Origin: Hofstenia miamia
Lineage: Eukaryota; Xenacoelomorpha; Acoela
NCBI GenBank assembly: GCA_004352715.1
Contig: SCFE01000006.1
Location: 2,429,217-2,493,216, forward strand
Reading direction: 5' to 3'
Length of the DNA: 64,000 nucleotides
Positions 9,841 through 21,640 of this stretch are shown here, one piece after another. Every line of letters begins with the position of its first letter. Within the stretch, counting starts at the first letter, position 1. The notes below the pieces were generated by a model that was given only the letters and a program-made list of their open reading frames with translations, was not told the origin of the DNA and made no database searches. The translations under genes and the position numbers were made by a program.

Positions 9841-11180
9841 AAGCTTCGAGTAATGGCTTTGGCAACTCTATTGGAGCAGTAGTTGGTAAAGCAAAATCTT
9901 CAAGATCATATTTTTATATATGAGAAAAGATCATATATACCGAGAAATCGGACATTTGAGATTGATTAGGGTAAGGCTGCAATCAATGAAGAGAGGTAAG
10001 TAAATAAACGACTAAGATTGGTTAGTTCAATATGACATGTCCAATCCACAAAATATCAAAGCAATAGGGAATAAGAAATGCAGAATGTCTAACAACTTCG
10101 CAAAATATCACTTTTTCCGTCAGTATAAAGATATTTGCGCTGGTATAATATGGTACAATTATTATCTCGTCTTAGGCTTTCTTAATATTATATATTACCC
10201 TTTATATGCCACACCTCTCTAGGGTTAAAATTGGTATGTACTGCTTACAGTAAATTAGTAGTTATAAATTTTTTGTATTTCATTTGCAAATCAATTCCAA
10301 AGGCTTGGCAACTATTTGCCAAACACTTGGCAAATTTCCCAACAAATTTCAACATTTGCAAATACTTCAATGATTTGGCCAATAATTGACAAACCTTCCA
10401 AATTTCTTCAAATAATTTTGCAATGTATGTTAGGCAATTCAATGTTATGCAAGAGGTCTAAAGCCAGTAAACTGAATTTCTTATAATATAACAATAACAG
10501 TTGACAAAGAGGATTCCAACTAAAGATGTATAAAACTATTGAATAGAACCGATACTGGTTGAGTATGGTTTTTAGGATATCAGTGCCCTATAAGTGGCAG
10601 TTAGCATTGATACGTCAATCAAATTTATAATCCCACAATTATCATATCTTAGAATTAGTAGTCAATATGCTTCTGAATTGAAATTTTGCATCAATTATAC
10701 TTCAGCAAGTAATTCAGTAACAGTATATTTTTAAATTATACATTATAGTTTTTCACACTACAAAAATCTTGTCCCAGTCCCATCTTGCCGTACCCTTGAA
10801 AAACTTAGTCCCGATAGCGTAAATCCTATTATGGTAAGAGCACCTCAAAATGCTAAAAACAGGAAAGCAGAAAAAACCAAAATAATCCATCAATTTCGCA
10901 AAAGCTCATTAACATGGTCAAGATCACGGTGTGTTCTTCGATCCGTATTGTTATACAGCAGCGCTAAATGATCGCTCTGACATAGCCTCAGGGCCTTAAG
11001 TAGCCGAATAAGATCAAGCAAATATTGTAAAACAAAGCTTAGAGAAAGACGATATAGAATGTTCAAATAGGGAGCAAATACTAAGAGTTTTTCCAAGCCG
11101 CATTGTGCTTAATTATTAGTAACAGCATATTTTGTTAAAAGTATTTCAAGTACTTTTAGATTTTTTTATTGCTGTTATAA
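9841..11180. other. Stretch without recognised genes
   Basis: Holds a cluster of TTGGCAA/TTTGCCAA-type words at about 10300-10435 and a 68-codon minus-strand frame at 10890-11096 that I do not recognise. The region around 10770-11100 is less AT-rich than its flanks, so it may be an old transposon, but no diagnostic motif was seen. Confidence 0.4.
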
Positions 11181-11376
11181 TAATAATAATAATAATAATA
11201 ACAATAAAAGTTAAAGCAAATTTATTGCTAATATGTATATAAAGTCTACAAACTAACACATGACAAAAATACTTACAAAACTATTTACATATGCATTATT
11301 AATTAAAGGGCAGTTTTAAAGATAACTCGACCACGCATTGAATTTATTATCTATGCCCAATAATTTTTGTTTATTC

Positions 11377-11421
<45 letters not shown>

Positions 11422-11441
11422 TATTATTATTATTATTATTT
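11181..11441. repeat. AAT/ATT microsatellites
   Basis: AAT units run at about 11184-11204. At about 11377-11421 AAT units meet ATT units (to about 11441), making a near-palindromic triplet array that could form a long hairpin. The array lies just 5' of a non-LTR retrotransposon. Confidence 0.85.
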
Positions 11442-11469
11442 TTATTATATTGATATATGCAAAGAATTT

Positions 11470-11880
11470 CCAACCTCCTGAAAGCACAGTCGCAAAATTT
11501 CAACAAGATTTGTTTAGTCTTATTGATATGGTAACAGAGAGGTTTAGTCCGCAAGAAATAATTTTCTATGAAATAACTCCTGTTTGCAAGGTATTGATTT
11601 TGATGTCAATAAGACTATTGTAAAGTTCAATGGGATTATAAAAGACTTAGCTAATAGCAATAACAAATTTAAGATGATTTCTCTATTTAAAAAATTTCTA
11701 TGTGATTCCAAGGACGATTGAAACGAAATTTTTTACAAGAGATGGCATACACCTATCAAATTATGGCCGTTTTGTACTTGTTAAAGAGCTAAAATTGTTT
11801 TTTACCATTATCATAAGAAAAACTCTAAACGTCGAGGTAATAGAAATACACGCTATCAAACTGTTTTAAATCAGACACAT
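11470..11880 (+). pseudogene. ORF1 remnant with SGNH esterase-like end
   Basis: In one frame DGIHLSNYGRFVLVKELK (from 11741) matches the conserved Asp-x-x-His block at the end of SGNH hydrolase (esterase) domains found in ORF1 of many CR1-type retrotransposons. Upstream, IIFYEITPVCK and a following Asn-rich stretch (NGIIKDLANSNNKF, about 11635-11675) fit the same domain in other frames. The catalytic Ser block at the domain start is not seen. It has several frameshifts and is non-functional. Its position directly 5' of the endonuclease ORF supports the call. Confidence 0.6.
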
Positions 11881-12225
11881 TGTAATCATGATATGTCAAA
11901 AAGGCAACAGCATAGACCTTATACAGATATTCAGCAATCAATATGGCAAAGCAACACATAGTTCAAAAATTACCTCCACAGTCAACCACACCTTATCGCA
12001 ATGTATTGATGAATCCAGCCAATGATTTGGAGTTAGAAGCATTAATACAAAGACTTGTTACCCTGCTCTAGAGAAAATGAAGATGGAAAGGTTATTTTTT
12101 GTTCTATCGGTTCGATTAATATTTTTTACATGCAAAAGTTTATTTGTGGTATTATCCACATATATATGTAATCATGGACAAACTAGATATGTCCATAGGT
12201 GAAATTGCGCAAATGATATTAAACT

Positions 12226-14780
12226 TTGTACGACTCTAACCCTGATTGCACTGCATACACTTTTGAATTTACTTTTACTCCCGGGAACATTCACCCCAAT
12301 CCTGGTCCCCACATATATGATAGCTATGACTTGCATTCTATTATTCAAAACTTTAAGCAAAACATGAAATTTGCCTACGTAAATGCTAGGAGTATGTCTG
12401 CTCAAAAATGTTTTCAAGGAAGTGTTTAATCAATTAGATGAAAATACAATATATACGATTGCAGACTCTTGGCTGAGCAATGCCCCAGATGACATGCATA
12501 GCTTCAATAAAGCGAAATATGAAACTTTCTGCAAAAACAGGGCTCCTCGGGGTGGGGGGGGGGGGGGNNNNNNNNNNNNNNNNNNNNNNNNNNNNNNNNN
12601 NNNNNNNNNNNNNNNNNNNNNNNNNNNTGGTAATTGGACGCAATAGAATGTGTCCAACTAGATTTCTAAGCCTGGAAAAGTCTCATCCTCATTTCAAAAC
12701 AATGTGGATAGAGGTAAATGGAGGAATAACTGCAAGTTAAACGGGTTGGTAAATGTTCACCAAGAAACCAATTGGCAAGAAATTCATGAATTTTAAAAAA
12801 GCAGAGATAGAATGGGCGGTATATTTCAACAAAGTCATATATGTAAAAGGTGATTTTAATATAAATTACTTAGATGAAAGAGAAGTTTGTATTATTGATA
12901 GCCTCTGTGATTCACAGGATTTAAACATAATCAACACAACTACGCCTACGCGAAATGAATGTCTAATAGATTATTTCATAACTAACTCATCTGGAGGCCC
13001 ATAAATGTCATATTTCCTCGAATTAGAAAAGAAAAAGAAGACAGCATGGGAAGACTTGAACTCTTCAACTCCCTTAATTACTATTCAAGAGTATCAAGAT
13101 TTAAATAAAGAACTTGAAACAGAAATTATGTCCTGCATGCACAAATAAAAAAAAGCTGTTTTGAGAGGCTTAGTAGCTATCAAGATAAGTGGAGACACAT
13201 GAATGAAATTTTAAATAAGAGCAGGGGCTTAGGTTGCAATATAAAAAGGCTTAAGATAAATAAGATTTCCACAAATATCCAGCAAATCGTAAACCATTTA
13301 AATGCAACTTTTAAGGACCTGGGCACTTATAATGGACAGGAGATCCTTCAAGAATAAAAACTGCTTCTCATTTAATTACATCAGCAGATATGATTTGTAC
13401 AAGACCATTCTTAAATTTGAAAGCAGCAAATCATTGAGAGTACACGGATACCTATTTTCATAATCAAGAGATTTGCTTATTAGCTTGGGGATACGCCTTA
13501 AAGACGAACTGTTATCCTTCATCATTAAAGGTAGCAGAAATAACACCTATTTTTAAATCAGAAGATCCTCTATTAGATGACAAATACCGACCATTAGCCA
13601 TCACTAATCCTTTTTGCAAAGTATTCGAAAAGTATTGAGTAAGCAAATTAATACTTACCGGTACATTCCGCAAAATAGTATACTGGAAGATAGCCAATTC
13701 TGTTTTAGAAATGGTTTCAGCACAACAGAGGCCTTACTTTCAATTACAGAGACGTAAAGATTAGCATTAAATAGAAAAATATGTTCTGCAGGAGCTCTAT
13801 TAGACCTGAGCAAGACATTTGAGAGCCTGAATATTGATATTGTCGACAGAAAGCTTCAATATTGTGATTAGCAGTTTTATATGGAATAGAAAACCACGAG
13901 TGCAACTGGGAGCTACATATTCAACTTATGAACATACAAATAGGGATGTCCCACAAAATAGTATGCTGTAGCCAATTCTTCTTACACTATACATTAATGA
14001 TATTCTAAAAAATGTATCCTGCAATATATACCAATATGCTGGCGATACGTGTCTTGTGAGTAGACATACAAGTGCATTGATTGCTACAAGTCGATTAGCA
14101 ACTAACATCAGGTTAATTAAAAATTATTCTTCTCAAAATAAACTATGAACAATAAAATGACACAATTCATAATCACAAAAAATACCTCTTTCATTGTTGA
14201 CAACTGAAGCTTACGAATTGAAAAAAGTATCTTGGAGTGGAGATCGATTCATGTTTTTCATACAGAAAGTTCATAAAGAGCAAGATTAGGAAAATGGCAG
14301 CAGGTGTCCATTACTTAAGGGCAAATATATCACAAAATAAACAACTTCTATATTCCTTTATGTTCAGTCAATTCATGTATGCATGTACTCTCCTTAACTA
14401 TTAGTGTAGAACATCAATACCGAATAAATATCGTATTCAACTGGGTAATAACATTAGGCTATTCTTTTTGGAATTTGTAATCAGGATACTGGTAGCAAGT
14501 TACAATAATTGCAAATACTCTCCAAAATATTACATAGTGCAATCTAGATTAGAAATTTTCCACAAACATATCAATTGTCCATCAATGTCTACAAACTTCT
14601 TAAGTGAAGTAATTACTTATAATTTACGCTCTAAGACCTGCATAAATAATGAGAAAATAAAATGTAATTTATTTAATATTTATTTTGCAGTAACTGTGAC
14701 GAATTTGATATAAACATCAAGAATGGCCCGAACATTAAATCTTTCAAAAGATTATTAAAGAGACCCTAATTGATCATCAG
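12226..14780 (+). pseudogene. ORF2 remnant: AP endonuclease plus reverse transcriptase (copy A)
   Basis: The start carries GNIHPNPGP (12283-12309), then FAYVNARSM and IADSWLSNAPDDMHSF, the first block of an apurinic-type endonuclease. KNRAPRG runs into a G homopolymer and an assembly gap at 12568. After the gap come FKTMWIEVNG, then VKGDFNINYLDE (about 12845-12880) and PTRNECLIDYFITNSS (about 12945-12990), the endonuclease C-terminal blocks. Reverse transcriptase follows with KWRHMNEILNK (about 13185), DKYRPLAITNPFCKVFEK (about 13580), DVPQNSML (about 13945) and QYAGDTCL (about 14032). The catalytic YADD is YAGD here, so one metal-binding Asp is lost. The C-terminal region includes NLRSKTCINNEKI (about 14620). 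Confidence 0.85.
12568..12627. other. Assembly gap (60 N)
   Basis: Sixty N characters directly after a run of about 14 G. The run falls on the Gly codons of the conserved endonuclease block RAPRGGG. The gap may be a sequencing failure at an expanded G run and may not reflect true missing length. Confidence 0.95.
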
Positions 14781-14900
14781 TTTAAAATAGGTTCATCAAA
14801 ACGATTAAATGCATGGCAAAATTGGGTAAACTGAAACACTTTTGTAAATAATATTTTTGTTTTGTGTTGCTTAGTTTTATTGTAATTTGTAGCGTATTTT

Positions 14901-17900
14901 CGAAATATAGCTTATTGTTCCCATTAGGCCTATTAATTTGTTATAAATTGATATTGTTGTACTTAACTATATGTTAGCTATGACTCTGCTAATTTCACAC
15001 CATTCTGCTATGTGAACCTATATTTGTCAATATTTGGTACTAGGATAAACATCCTGGAGTCAGCGCTCCTTGTGACGTCAGAGCAACAGAATATCAATTT
15101 TTTTGTTCTCTTGGCATTCAAAAATATGAGAATTTCGCTGCTTGGTGATAAATATGATTGATTTTGTTAAGGGGTGCCATTAGAACACATCCTGCTTTAA
15201 AAGTGAAGGAAACGCACGGCCGAGGAATGTATGCATAGCGTGGTCCAGAATGTTATCAAAAGCAATTATGCTGTATTTACACCATTAAGCTACGGTAGTC
15301 AAAATTTATCTTCCCTTCACACCCATAAGCTTATTTATAATGTGTTTTGTGCATTTATATTATGAAACTCGTGTATTATTGTTTCATAGCAAATGATCAC
15401 CTGAAAACCAACAATGCCTTATCAGAAATTAAATAAAACACCAGCAGAATTGTTCCGTTGCATACACAGATCAGTGCTTACCCAAAATTTCTATTTCCGT
15501 TTACAATCTTTGATTTTCTATTTATCAAATATCGCAGATTCTTTCTGAACACCAGTTATAGTATAGCTAATTGTAAAGGAAACAAAAATGTTGTTAAGTT
15601 TTGATTTGGCTAAGAAATTAAAATTTTAGTCTATTACAAGGACGTTCATGTATTAACGTCCTTGTCTATTATAAATATGCAATTTATAACAAATACTTAA
15701 ACAGATATAAATGTAATCTTACTTTCTTCAAGTAGCATAATTGAAATATTACAGGAAGATTAATCACATATATTTCTAAATACTACAATTCTTAAGTAAT
15801 TTGAATAATCATATGAATAGAAGCTAAGCAGGGCGGGCCTTAGCCTACGCAGAGCCCATTGCAAAATATGACATATAAGTAAACTGAAAAAGTATAATTA
15901 TAACATAACGTTTAGCCTCTTTATATAGTTGTAAAACTCATATATTTATGCTAATTGTTGGGAAATTATATACCTTGCAATATATATATATATATATAAT
16001 TATATTATGTTTTGAAAACTCATCTAATACTTTAAAGTATTTTTTAATTACTTTAAAGAGTATGGTTTTTTCAAGACGTTTAAAGTAAAAACAAAAGAAT
16101 TATTAGAACCTTAAAGATTTTTTTTAATATCAGTTCCTTGAGTATATTGTATGTATGCAATAAATTGTCCGAATTTCAAAGGCAAGTTTCATTACATCCT
16201 AAGTTTCACAATTAAAGAAATAATTGTAGTTCATTTCTTGCCACTGCATATAATAATACAATTCTATTATTGTTATTTTAATTTTTAATATTACTCTAAG
16301 GTCCCGTTTTTTGATTTGCAGATTTTCTTTTTTAGAAAAGATATGTTTTATTTAATATAAAAATAAAACAAATATTTTGACTCCATTATAAGTAACCAAT
16401 AATTATTGTATTCACATTTTTATTAAGCGCTTATTTACAGAGACAAATTCTATTTGTTTTCGTCAATGTCAAGTAAATGTTGACAGGTTCTTGCACAAGA
16501 AAAATAATGTTACCAGCAACTGCAGTAGTTTAATTGAGTTATTCTTTGAATTACGTAAATAAATAATTCATTCATCACAATAATAAATAAGAGATAAAAC
16601 TAAACAATAATAATATTATAAACAGGCGCTAATAATATATTCAATCTTAATAATATTGTACAAATTTTAATATTTGGATTAGGTTTAATTGGGTATTACT
16701 TTACTCAGACATCTGGATAATTTAAAAGAGACCCAAAAATAATTTAGACGAACCCGCTTTTGATATGCCAAATTATTAGAAATCGCTGACCCCCTCGATA
16801 TTTCGGAACTTTAGAATATAATAAAATAGAAAATAATGTAGAAATTTAAATAATATATTTAAAATAAAGTAATATGATATAATTATATTAGCAAAATATT
16901 GATACAAATTTTTATAATTTGTATCCTAAGTATATAAACATATGCTTTCTACTTGTCAAGCTTAGTATATATTTAATACAATTTTCTATGTTTTGTCAAC
17001 GAATCCTATCTTAGATTGCAAAAAAATTACAGCAACTGCAAACATGTGATATACATGCAAAGATAGAAAAAGATATGATATTAGGATAGAACAAATAGCC
17101 ATATTGTATATTTATCAAAATTTTTTTTTGTGTATTTTGGAACCTAATTGAAATACAATATATATTTTTTATTTATGATATATTTATTAAAAAACTTTTT
17201 TGCTTTTTTACTAAAATATTCTATTAAATTTCATCCTATATAACTCTCAAATGATAGCAGTTACAAACCACTTTATCATTCTGTGTATATGTTAGTTAAC
17301 AAATATCTTTTATTTAAGCTTATTTGTTGTAAATCATAGTGTGAATATTAAAGTATGTATCCTAATGTTCAAATGCAAATAGGAATATAATTGTTGAATT
17401 CACATTGTGGAATACTTAAGTTTAATTTTCTAAAATTTACTAATAACTTTTCACTGTTAATTGGTTAGCGTGGGGCCCATGGCCCCTTTAAAGCTGTTAC
17501 TAAAGCCAAGTAAAATGTTTAGCCATGTATATTGCTAAACTATTGAGGGCTACTTTGTAAGTGATTTTTAGCAGGAGATTTATTAACAGCTAAATTGGCA
17601 AGGTGCCCTCGTTTTTTTCCTCACTCTCCATGTTAGAAACAACTGTTTTCATTAATAAAATCTTCGACCAAACGTATTTGAAGCAAATTTTGGGCTATGT
17701 ACAAAAATTTCCTTTTTTCTTATAGGACCTATGCATATGTGGTTCAAATGAATTACCTTGCACATTAAAAAAATTGAATTACTTAGAAATACGTGATTAG
17801 TTGCACAAGTGTAGTAAAAACTTTTGTAAATTTTATTTACATTTTGAAATATTAAAATTGCCTTTGTCGTTCATTCTCAAATTGTGCTTTTAATTTTTTT

Positions 17901-18472
17901 TATATAAATGGAATTTTCGATTAATGAACTTTGTTATAATTTGTGCTTAGCTTAACCTTAAAGTGACCATGTCATTTATATTGGACAAAATGATTTTTTA
18001 GACATTCTCATGCATATTATGAAATTCGGAAATTTTGCGATGTGGACACATTTATTGCTAAGCGTGTTCGAATTTAATGCTGGAAATTTTTACTAAAAGT
18101 GTTGTGGTTGAAGTATTTAACCTTAAGCAGCCTGGGGATATTTAAAAAATTTTCATGATTCTATAAAAATTTTTTTTAAAGCGTATAGCTCAAAAACTAT
18201 TAACGGTGTGGTCAATCTGAAAGCACCACCTCTGACATTGCACACGGCATGCGTCAATGGGTTTGGAATATAATAATATAATATAATAGATTTTCAAATT
18301 TGGAAATAGACTTGGAGAAAAATCTTTGTAAATGTGGAAAAACGGTTTGTCCTTTAAAACGGCTGCATAAGGTTAAAATATTCATTGAAGGTTGCCATTT
18401 TTAAAGAAATTTTAAATTCTTTACATTTCTAATGTTTAAATAATCAGTAAGTAGAAAGTCCCCTACCCACTA
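14901..18472. other. Non-coding AT-rich stretch with repeat fragments
   Basis: No gene is supported. It contains a perfect hairpin at 15636-15665, a solo hAT-like terminus CAGGGCGGGCCTTAGCC at 15829, a TA run at about 15978-16000 and a GGGGCCCATGGCCCC near-palindrome at about 17470. The latter sits in TTAGCGTGGGGCCCATGG, which resembles the 15829 terminus. Confidence 0.45.
15636..15665. repeat. Perfect 11-bp hairpin
   Basis: ACAAGGACGTT at 15636-15646 is the exact reverse complement of AACGTCCTTGT at 15655-15665, with an 8-base loop. It is unusually GC-rich for this region. No gene abuts it, so a terminator or processing role is unsupported. Confidence 0.6.
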
Positions 18473-18758
18473 ACCAATAAACCGTTTAGAAGATGTCTTA
18501 TAACGCTTCCTAAGAAGACGCTTAGAAGACGGCTAAAAATGTTTATAGGTGGCATATATGTCAGGTGTAGAAGACGTGTTCAAGAAGTTTAGAAATGGTT
18601 TAGAAGACGTTTTATAATATCATTTGTGGACACTAGACAGCATTCAGTAACGTTTAGAAATGGTGTTTTATTAGATGTTTGGAAGACGTACCCTAAGACG
18701 TCTTACAACATATTATACCATTATCAGACGGATATATAACGTCATATTGTTTATTGGG
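18473..18758. mobile_element. MITE with CCAATAAAC ends and AGAAGACG repeats
   Basis: The left end begins CCAATAAACCGTTTAGAAG. The right end in reverse complement begins CCCAATAAACAATATGACG. The interior repeats TTAGAAGACG-like words about eight times (near 18485, 18515, 18526, 18568, 18600, 18650, 18681 and 18697, some changed to TTAGAAATGG or reversed as GACGTCTT). There is no open frame. The superfamily is not clear and no target duplication was established. Confidence 0.5.
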
Positions 18759-19310
18759 TATAATACCAACTAACCTTACCCTAAGCTACTTATTGGGACT
18801 ACAAAGGCATATAACGTTTTGCCCACATTTGTAAACAATTTTCTCTAAACTTATTAAGAAATTCGGGAATCCTGGAATTTGTAGACATTTATGGGTAAGC
18901 ATTCCAATTCTTCCCAGACTTAGTGTTCAGATAATAAACAAGTCTGAAGCCATGGTACCACAACTGGCCTCAAATATTTTGTTTCCCTTAATAGATCTCC
19001 CAAGATCAGGGATTTCAGATTTTGTGCATTGGTAGGCCTGGAAGGCTCAAATTTAAGATGAAATTGAAAGAAGAGACAATTCTCTATCCAGTGATGTCTC
19101 TGATTTTCGATATCTAAATTATTTATTGAGTTATGATCGTTTAAATAGTTATTATAGAAGGCATCACAAATTGCTAAAAAATATAAAAGTTGCCAACGGA
19201 TAGATGAGCCAAACTAATTCATCCTCTGGTGTGTTCAGATATTAGTTAGTCAATTATTATGCTTTGAAATTTGTTAAAGAAATTATATATATATATATAC
19301 ATGTATAAAA

Positions 19311-19351
<41 letters not shown>

Positions 19352-20439
19352 GAATTGTTCAAATAATAAATTCCATAAAGCATAAAAATTCAGTTAGAAT
19401 TATATTAGAGTGGTATTATCTTCTAGTATTTTATTTGTGCATACTGAATACAAATTGTTAATCTATAGCATGCTAAAAGCAGCAACATAAAATAAAGGAC
19501 TTTTGAAGCAATAAACAATGATTACGAAATGCAAGGCAATTTATAAACGTATACATATGTAATCAAAGTTCAGAATGTTTCAAAAATTACGCTAGATGGA
19601 GAAAAAACATATTTTTACGAAAATATCTGAAAACACAATTATAAATCGTAATAATTTTAAAATCGTAGTAAATGCGTTTTTTGTCCCATATGTATATACT
19701 CAAGTTATCAAAAGAACTTTTTTTAAAAAAAAATTAAGTAAAATACAATTCTTGATTTTTGCTCCAAATGATTCTCAAGAAATTGAATAAAATTAACATT
19801 GTATTTGAAAACGCAACAATTCTTCAAAATGAAGATAAAATATTTTTAGCCTTGTGTAGACTAAAAAATAAATGAATTCCACTGTTAAAAATAAATATAA
19901 TGACCATTTTTCAAAACAAATTTACATAATGTTTAAAAAAGTTTATCAAGCAATCAATGGATTTAATCTTTTTTATGTACAATGTTAAGCTTCATCCAGA
20001 GATGGGTATAGGACGGACAGGACAGATTCGAGCTTGACTTGGGCAGAGGTATTGCTCAAACTGTGTCGAAATTTAAAATCACAGACTATTACGCAACAGT
20101 GAACGCAAGCCAATCTAAATGCACAGAATGCTATATAGCCTAAAAGCACTATATTGAAAAATATTAGTTTTTACATTTTCAAGCTTTACATTAATATCAT
20201 TTTCTCTATCTAGACTCAATGTGTAGAGTGTGTATGCATTTTCAATATGCCTAAATTTGGTTTAGCAAACTGAAAAACTAAAGAATTTTTTTTGGCAAGG
20301 ATAGCAAAAATGGGCCTATAATGGGCTGAAATGGAATAAAAGTCAATTTCCTGTGACGGATTTGGGCCAGATGTGTTCGGGCAAAACTTTCTGAACAAGT
20401 CCATCTCAATTTCCATCTGCAGGTGCAGGTATTGTCAAC
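18759..20439. other. Non-coding stretch with a dispersed repeat
   Basis: About 18835-19000 resembles 39415-39655 (see the dispersed repeat entry). TA arrays lie at about 19286-19350. A hAT-like left terminus CAGAGATGGGTATAGGACGG starts at about 19997 without a visible partner. No gene is supported. Confidence 0.4.
18835..19000. repeat. Dispersed repeat, copy 1
   Basis: Two blocks are shared with 39415-39655. One runs from ACAATTTTCTCTAAACTTAT through the next 60 bases. The other is CACAACTGGCCTCAAATATT, against CACAACTGGCCTAAAATATT in the second copy. Identity by eye is around two thirds to three quarters. The second copy has an insertion of about 60 bases between the blocks. The nature of the repeat is unknown. 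Confidence 0.5.
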
Positions 20440-21640
20440 AACCAAGTATCAGCATTTATATGATAATGATTAATTATAAAAGAACCACTTGGAACTTTAA
20501 TGACTGTAAGTGCGATAGATGTTTGGAAAGAATTTCGAAAGATCAAAGTATGTTCAGCACCTGGGAATTCCAAATTGGATGCTCAAAGCATGTAGTAAGG
20601 AATTTTCAACACCATATTCACAATTACTTAATTATTCATTTGAATGTTATGACTATCCTGGTTACCAGAAGCATGCTTTAATAAAAACAATACCAAAAAG
20701 ACCTGGAATCACTGAAATAAATGATGCTAAAGTTTTTCGACGAATAGCAGTGAAGCGAATGATTAGAAAAATTTTAAAATCGATTTTATTAGAAAAGCTT
20801 CAAGATAAATTAAATTTGTTATGGATCCACTGCAATTTGTGAGAATTAGAATAATGTTTTATTATTTACAATAGATTCAATAGCCAAAACTATTAGCAAC
20901 AAGGAAACAGCCTTAGTAAGGGTAAAATTTTTTGGTTTTTCAAGTGCCTTTAATCCTGTACTTCAAACAAATTATTTCACCCAATACATCCAATATTGAA
21001 AGGGTTATGCCAATTTATAAAACATTTATATATACATTTCAAGTAATGCGTAAAATTTGGAATACATAGAACAAAACAACAGGACGTATTTGTCGGAATT
21101 TCATAAGGAAGCCACTTAGTGGCCCGCCCTTCACAGCATACACTGATAAAATCAATTCAAAATTGTTTGCTATTCAAATGTTGATATAATGAAATGTTCT
21201 GATGAAACACGAGTCTTGGGTAAAATTAATAACATCAAAAGGTGAAAAAAGATTTTCTGAGTTATAAAAATACAATAACAGAAGTATTTGAACTCTCAAA
21301 AGAATTAAGCTTAAAGGTTAATGCTTGCAAATCTTTCGAAATAATCTTTGTGCAGCATAACATAAAAACATCAATCTAAATAATTGAATTAAAGAAAAAA
21401 TCCAAAACAATGAAAAATCAATACCAATAACAACGAGTGTGAAATATTTAGACTTACATGTATGTATAAATAATAAACTGAATTGGGATGAACATATGGA
21501 TTCTATTAGAAATATAGTGAATTTTATTATATCATCAGTTTTATATCTACTAAACCAAAAATTTATATATTCAAAATAATAATTAAGCCAAGTTATTATA
21601 AATACATATTAAGTATTTGTACAAGGATTAATGAAGAGGA
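20440..21640 (+). pseudogene. Non-LTR reverse transcriptase remnant of a second family
   Basis: A plus-strand frame at 20519-20839 reads IPNWMLKACSKEFSTPYSQL, then HALIKTIPKRPGITEINDAK and FRRIAVKRMIRKI. This is the finger region of a Jockey/RTE-type reverse transcriptase (usual pattern: PNWMLKEC...PIPK...DxRxI). Further on, GFSSAFNPVLQ (about 20935-20970) matches the Asp-x-SxAF catalytic block, although the Asp is Gly here. SGPPFTAYTDKIN (about 21120-21155) matches the PQG...LFxLYxND block. SLKVNACKSFEIIFVQHN and KYLDLHVCINNKLNWDEHM (about 21310-21500) match the thumb. It is broken by stops and frameshifts, with no visible YADD. It differs from copies A and B in wording, so it is a separate lineage. 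Confidence 0.7.

Larger units (their letters stand above)
11455..14900 (+). mobile_element. Decayed CR1/L2/Jockey-like non-LTR retrotransposon (copy A)
   Basis: A long element with a degenerate ORF1 (about 11470-11880) and a degenerate ORF2 (about 12180-14780) of endonuclease followed by reverse transcriptase. Order, spacing and motifs match the copy at 55560-58330, so the two are one family or clade. The coding sequence is broken by many stops and frameshifts and by an assembly gap at 12568-12627. No clean 3' tail is visible; similarity fades after about 14850. Confidence 0.8.

Noticed and set aside
10770-10900. Plus-strand peptide with a pogo-like flavour (NLSPDSVNPIM...)
   Set aside because: Only a vague resemblance to the region between DDE core and C terminus of pogo transposases; no DDE or HTH block nearby.
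19997-20420. hAT-like element starting CAGAGATGGG
   Set aside because: The presumed right end near 20400 (CCATCTCAATT) is not a proper complement and no target duplication was seen.
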